From an uncultured Sulfitobacter sp. (GTDB taxonomy: Bacteria > Pseudomonadota > Alphaproteobacteria > Rhodobacterales > Rhodobacteraceae), in the NCBI RefSeq assembly GCF_947502895.1, contig NZ_CANNBM010000001.1, positions 310,001-374,000 of the forward strand: 64,000 bases of DNA. Reading direction: 5' to 3'. Below the pieces are notes generated by a model. It worked only from the letters and a program-made list of their open reading frames with translations, did not search any database and was not told the origin of the DNA. Below are positions 60,313 to 64,000 of the stretch, piece after piece (positions within the stretch are counted from its first letter, which is position 1; each line of letters opens with the position of its first letter). A program made the translations under genes and the position numbers.

Positions 60313-61461
60313 TTATTCATCTGATGCTGTGCCGAAATCAAACGTCCTGCCGTCAAAAAAAGCATCTGGCGCAAGAATCATCTGCCCCCGAGAGGACGCA
60401 ACTGCGGTTGCCTCAGCCATCGCACCTTCAATTTTTTCCGAAGCACCCGGCAGGTCTGAACCGATAGGGCCAAGGTTCTTACGGTAGAGATCCGTCCGGC
60501 AAACATCCTTTGCCTTCGCAATACCAGCGGCATCCGCACCAAGCTGTGCTGCGATCCATGCGGCCTGACTGCGCCACGGAAACGACGCCGCGTGGTCATG
60601 GAACATCAAGAAGCGGTCGACGGATATAGGGGGGCCGCCCTGTGTGAGCGTGAGATTGCCAGTGACCGCAGGCTCGATCACTTCGTGCGACAGGTTGAGA
60701 TGCTCACTCCGGCCCAGAATTTCGACAGCCAAAGGTTTGTTGTTTTCAACATCCAACCAGCGGGCAGCTTGATAAACAGCGCGCATCAACTGGCATGTCG
60801 TATCGGGGTTGTCTGCAATCCAGTCATGGCGCGCAGCCAACACCTTCTCAGGGGCAAAACCCCAGACATGCCGGCCGGCCATCACGATACTTCCCACACC
60901 GCGGCCCACAATTGCGCTTCCCCATGGCTCCCCGACCCAGAAGGCGTCCACATGGCCTTCTGCCACAGCTGTCGCCATGCGCGGCGGCGGCACGGTCACA
61001 ACTTCCACAGTCAGATCAGGAGCGCAGGCCGTCCAATACGACAAGAGCAAGCGGTGCATGGAGAAAGGAAAAGGTACGCCAACGCGCAGCGGTCTACGCA
61101 TTTGCCGCGTCAAAGCAGACAGCAAAACATGGGGATCGCCAAAGGGCACTTCGCCCAGTTCCTGCGCCATTCTTGTCGAGAGGCCAAATACTGTGCCATT
61201 GGCCGACAACCCCATGAGTGTATCAATGCGTGCGGCCAACCCGCCCAGCCCCAGGGACATCGCAATAGGCATCGGTGACAGCATCTGCGCGGCATCAAGA
61301 TGCCCTAACGCCAACATGTCGCGCAATGCTGACCATGACGGCTGGCGGATCAGATTGAGATCCAGCCCTTCCTCGGCGGCAAATCCCAATTCGCGGGCGA
61401 TGATCAATGGTGCGCAATCGACCAAAGGAACATAACCGCAGTTCAGCACTGTGCGGTTCAT
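60313..61461 (-). CDS. nasS: Nitrate sensor NasS
   Basis: A 382-residue NrtA-like protein without a signal peptide, beginning directly with the fold (LNCGYVPLVDCAPLIIARELGFA). FGLSTRMAQELGE, GVPFPFSMHRLLLSYW and AFWVGEPWGSAIVG are typical. In the NasST system this cytoplasmic protein holds NasT inactive until nitrate or nitrite binds. It overlaps nasT by 4 bases and lies upstream of the nrtA leader. The leaderless start plus ANTAR partner makes the assignment firm. Confidence 0.92.
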   Translation of the reverse strand: MNRTVLNCGYVPLVDCAPLIIARELGFAAEEGLDLNLIRQPSWSALRDMLALGHLDAAQMLSPMPIAMSLGLGGLAARIDTLMGLSANGTVFGLSTRMAQELGEVPFGDPHVLLSALTRQMRRPLRVGVPFPFSMHRLLLSYWTACAPDLTVEVVTVPPPRMATAVAEGHVDAFWVGEPWGSAIVGRGVGSIVMAGRHVWGFAPEKVLAARHDWIADNPDTTCQLMRAVYQAARWLDVENNKPLAVEILGRSEHLNLSHEVIEPAVTGNLTLTQGGPPISVDRFLMFHDHAASFPWRSQAAWIAAQLGADAAGIAKAKDVCRTDLYRKNLGPIGSDLPGASEKIEGAMAEATAVASSRGQMILAPDAFFDGRTFDFGTASDE

Positions 61462-62042
61462 GACATCAAATCCGCCGCAGTCACGAGCGCTTGCGCCACA
61501 TCAATCACTTTACGCCCCTGATCCATCGCCGCCTTGCGCATCAGTTTATAGGCCTCATCCTCGGAAATAGACCGCCGCCGCATCACGATCCCCTTGGCGC
61601 GGTCAATGGTTTTGCGGTCCTCCAAAGCTTTTTTCGCCGCATCCAGTTCCGACTGCATCTGACGCATCATCTGAAACCGTGCGATGGCCGTCTCGATCAC
61701 GGATTTGATGCGGTTCATTTGTAACCCGTCAACAACATATGCGCTAACACCAGCAGCCAGAGCCGCTTGGGTCAAAAGCGGGTCGGTCTGATCCACAAAC
61801 ATCGCAACAGCCCGCGATTTGGTATCCGATACAACGCCGATATGCTCCAGCGTATCGCGGTCGGGGTTGGCCACGTCGATAAGGACGATGTCGGGTGCAT
61901 GTGTAACGATCGACTGCTCAAGGCCCGATACCTGCGCAATGGCATGCAAATCGGTCCACCCTGCTTCCAGCAAAGCGTCAATTATGTTTTTCGCCTTGGC
62001 ATCATCAGCCTCGACGACAAGTATACGCAGGTTTTGTCGCAT
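61458..62042 (-). CDS. nasT: ANTAR-domain antiterminator NasT
   Basis: A 194-residue regulator with a receiver-like domain (ILVVEADDAKAKNI, IVLIDVANPDRDTLEHI) and a C-terminal ANTAR RNA-binding domain (about 130-190: ALEDRKTIDRAKGIVM, SEDEAYKLMRKAAMDQGRKVID). It promotes read-through of leader terminators when NasS releases it. Two such hairpins lie ahead of nrtA. Confidence 0.93.
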   Translation of the reverse strand: MRQNLRILVVEADDAKAKNIIDALLEAGWTDLHAIAQVSGLEQSIVTHAPDIVLIDVANPDRDTLEHIGVVSDTKSRAVAMFVDQTDPLLTQAALAAGVSAYVVDGLQMNRIKSVIETAIARFQMMRQMQSELDAAKKALEDRKTIDRAKGIVMRRRSISEDEAYKLMRKAAMDQGRKVIDVAQALVTAADLMS

Positions 62043-62436
62043 ACCCTCTCGATAACCCTCCCCTCAAAAAGAGAATAGGCAACGGGTCTTTTTTGAATGA
62101 AGATTTTACCTGATTGCCTGTTTATTAAGCATTTCAAAGCGATGATCAGACGCTGGATATTTTCTGAATATGTAGAGAGTTTGTAAGACCGAGGACGACG
62201 GCATTCTGCAAAAGTAAGGCAAGCTCTTGGTCGATATACATTTCGGAGTGAAAGCGCTATGATTTGCAACTGTGGCCTGAAATAAATCAACTGCGACCGC
62301 TCAGCTATTGCCGAAGGCGTATCTTACCGCCGATGCACGACTGCAAAAGCAGCCTTTCGCCCCGTCAACGGCAAGGTCAGTTTTGTCCGCAAAGCAAACC
62401 ATCGCAGCTTCCAGCAAAGTGAAATTTCAAGATACG
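62043..62436. other. Intergenic region between nasT and the cyclo-ligase gene
   Basis: About 390 bases, A/T-rich in its first half. No gene is visible. It should hold the nasT promoter (minus strand). A segment around 62371-62395 (GTCAGTTTTGTCCGC) resembles words in the gene-free stretch near 48.0 kb, too weakly to call a repeat. Confidence 0.4.
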
Positions 62437-62994
62437 TCACCCGACCTCGATCACACCCGCCTCTGTCACAATTAGATCAAGCGGTTGATCCGTCGCCTCC
62501 AAAGGTGCCGCGTCCACTTCTTGCCCCGAAAAGGCAAAGCCGACAGCAATCGTTGCACGGCGTGCCCGCAGCATCTCTAGCGTGCGGTCATAAAAGCCAC
62601 CGCCATATCCCAAGCGCCCGCCTTTGCGGTCAAAACTCAGCAATGGCACGATCAGGATTTCAGGCTCGAAAAACTCAAGGGTTTCTGGAATGGCCGCCCC
62701 GAACGACCCTGCCACCATCGCCGCATCAGGCGTCCAGCGCGCAAATTTCAGCGGCTGCGCCTCGGCCTCGATCACTGGCACACCGACCATGCCATGCGCG
62801 GTGGCTTCTGCCATCGCGGGACGCGGATCAATCTCGGTGCGGATCGGCATAAAGCCAGACACCGGCACGCCCCGATATCCAGCAAGAACTTCGCTCAGAT
62901 ATCCCGCTTGTGCGGCATTGGCCGCGTCAAAAAGCGGCTTGCGGCGGGCAAATGCTTCTTTGCGGGCCTGCGCCTTGAGTTCCGTCAGGCTCAC
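62437..62994 (-). CDS. 5-formyltetrahydrofolate cyclo-ligase
   Basis: A 185-residue enzyme that returns 5-formyl-THF to 5,10-methenyl-THF with ATP. The N-terminal LKAQARKEAFARRKPLF, the PIRTEIDPRP segment and RLGYGGGFYDRTL (substrate loop) are characteristic. Its ATG overlaps the mgtE stop by 4 bases. Confidence 0.94.
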   Translation of the reverse strand: MSLTELKAQARKEAFARRKPLFDAANAAQAGYLSEVLAGYRGVPVSGFMPIRTEIDPRPAMAEATAHGMVGVPVIEAEAQPLKFARWTPDAAMVAGSFGAAIPETLEFFEPEILIVPLLSFDRKGGRLGYGGGFYDRTLEMLRARRATIAVGFAFSGQEVDAAPLEATDQPLDLIVTEAGVIEVG

Positions 62995-64000
62995 AGCAGC
63001 ACCGCCGCGGCCAAACCGAGGAAGGCGAAAAACCCGACCACATCCGTCACCGTCGTCACGAACGCACCAGAGGCCAGCGCAGGGTCAACGCCGATGCGCT
63101 CCAGTACAATCGGGATGCCCGTCCCCGCCAGCCCTGCCACCACCATATTGATCACCATCGCCACAGCGATGACACCACCCAGCGCGGGCGAGCCGAACCA
63201 GATCACGCCCACAATGCCCATCACCACGGCAAAGATCGTACCGTTGATCAGCCCCACCAGACACTCACGCCGGATTACCCGCCACACGTTCGAGCCGGTG
63301 AGGTCTTTCGTCGCCAATGCGCGCACCGCAACCGTCAGGCTTTGGGTGCCCGCATTGCCGCCCATCGACGCCACAATAGGCATCAGCACGGCCAAAGCCA
63401 CGATCTGCGCCAGCGCCACTTCGAATTGCGCAATAACAAGGCTTGCAGCAATGGCCGTGACAAGGTTCACGGCTAGCCATGGCAGGCGCTGTTTGGTCGT
63501 GTTGATCACACGGTCAGAGAGCGAACCTTCCCCGACCCCCGCAAGACGCAGAATGTCTTCCTCATGCTCTTCGTCCAGCACTGCCATAGCATCATCAATG
63601 GTAATCACACCAATCAGGCGGCCATCTTCATCTACAACAGGTGCCGAAATCAGGTGGTACTGGTTGAACGCATAGGCCACATCGCCCTCATCGCGCGTGG
63701 CGGGAATAATCTGGAACGTTTCTTCATAGAGCGAGGCAAGAGGCACTTCGCGCTTCGAGCGCATCAGTTTGCCCAATGTCACATTCCCCACAGGATGCAG
63801 GCGCGGATCAACCACAATGATGTGGTAGAACTGGTCAGGCAAATCGTCCTCGGGGGTGGCGCGCAAATGGTCGATAGCGGCCCCGACGGTCCAGTGCTCG
63901 GGCGCCATTACGACCTCGCGCTGCATCAAGCGACCTGCAGAATATTCAGGGTAAGTCAGCGCCTGTTCGACCGCGGCACGGTCACCGTCATCCAGTGCGC
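62991..64000 (-). CDS. mgtE: Magnesium transporter MgtE (5' end outside window)
   Basis: C-terminal part of an MgtE Mg2+ channel. The open frame continues to the window edge (DRAAVEQALTYPEYSAGRLMQREVV), so the ATG at 63929 is internal. Two CBS domains (about the first 140 visible residues; VVDPRLHPVGNVTLGKLM, APVVDEDGRLIGVITIDDAM) precede five membrane segments, with AVLMPIVASMGGNAGTQSLT forming the conserved pore region. The N-terminal domain is missing from the window. Confidence 0.94.
   Translation of the reverse strand, partial: ALDDGDRAAVEQALTYPEYSAGRLMQREVVMAPEHWTVGAAIDHLRATPEDDLPDQFYHIIVVDPRLHPVGNVTLGKLMRSKREVPLASLYEETFQIIPATRDEGDVAYAFNQYHLISAPVVDEDGRLIGVITIDDAMAVLDEEHEEDILRLAGVGEGSLSDRVINTTKQRLPWLAVNLVTAIAASLVIAQFEVALAQIVALAVLMPIVASMGGNAGTQSLTVAVRALATKDLTGSNVWRVIRRECLVGLINGTIFAVVMGIVGVIWFGSPALGGVIAVAMVINMVVAGLAGTGIPIVLERIGVDPALASGAFVTTVTDVVGFFAFLGLAAAVLL

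Noticed and set aside
1..64000. tRNA/rRNA genes, CRISPR arrays, prophage or integrase genes
   Set aside because: I looked on both strands and saw no tRNA-like cloverleaf with acceptor sequence, no regularly spaced repeats and no phage or integrase proteins.

Overview
The window looks like a chromosomal segment of a marine Rhodobacteraceae bacterium (Roseobacter group, possibly Sulfitobacter- or Roseobacter-like; the genus is an inference). Supporting signs are the gene blocks aroA-cmk, rpsA-ihfB-trpF-trpB and phoH-ybeY-corC-lnt-metK, a SAM/SAH riboswitch ahead of metK (a class reported from Rhodobacterales), an FnrL-type box ahead of hemN, and amino-acid sequences typical of the group. I found no rRNA, tRNA, intact insertion sequence, prophage or CRISPR array.

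1-22 kb is mostly core genome: the end of a DUF2237 gene, a DUF4893 gene, trpB, trpF, a LapA-domain protein, ihfB and rpsA (minus strand); a large acidic secreted protein and hemN (plus strand); then rhodanese, a YbjN-like protein, cmk, aroA, trmB, metK, lnt, corC, ybeY, phoH, two periplasmic proteins sharing an unusual short module, and miaB (minus strand). A stand-alone response regulator sits between trmB and metK.

22.9-34.3 kb is a tricarboxylate-use region: a TctDE two-component system divergent from tctC, a fused tctA-tctB permease gene, a PrpF/4-oxalomesaconate tautomerase-like isomerase and a 2-hydroxyacid dehydrogenase; then a GntR regulator with an AbrB-family membrane protein and a leaderless solute-binding protein, divergent from a TcuA-like tricarballylate dehydrogenase across a perfect 24-bp palindrome. 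The genes suggest uptake of a tricarballylate/aconitate-like acid and its conversion to cis-aconitate.

34.3-38.8 kb returns to household genes (THUMP RNA methyltransferase, RDD membrane protein, fabI, fabB). 38.8-48.1 kb is an accessory block that appears more AT-rich: one minus-strand operon of GntR regulator, enolase-superfamily enzyme, AapJQMP-type amino-acid ABC transporter, ornithine cyclodeaminase/pyrroline-2-carboxylate reductase-like enzyme and a choline-sulfatase-like sulfatase. I propose that it handles a sulfated or hydroxylated imino acid. This is the best candidate for an undescribed system here.

48.1-62.0 kb is a complete assimilatory nitrate operon on the minus strand: nasT-nasS, a leader with a terminator hairpin, nrtA, nrtB, a double-ATPase NrtCD, nirB, nirD, nasA, a TrpD2-like gene and cysG. 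The window closes with 5-formyltetrahydrofolate cyclo-ligase and the start-truncated end of mgtE.
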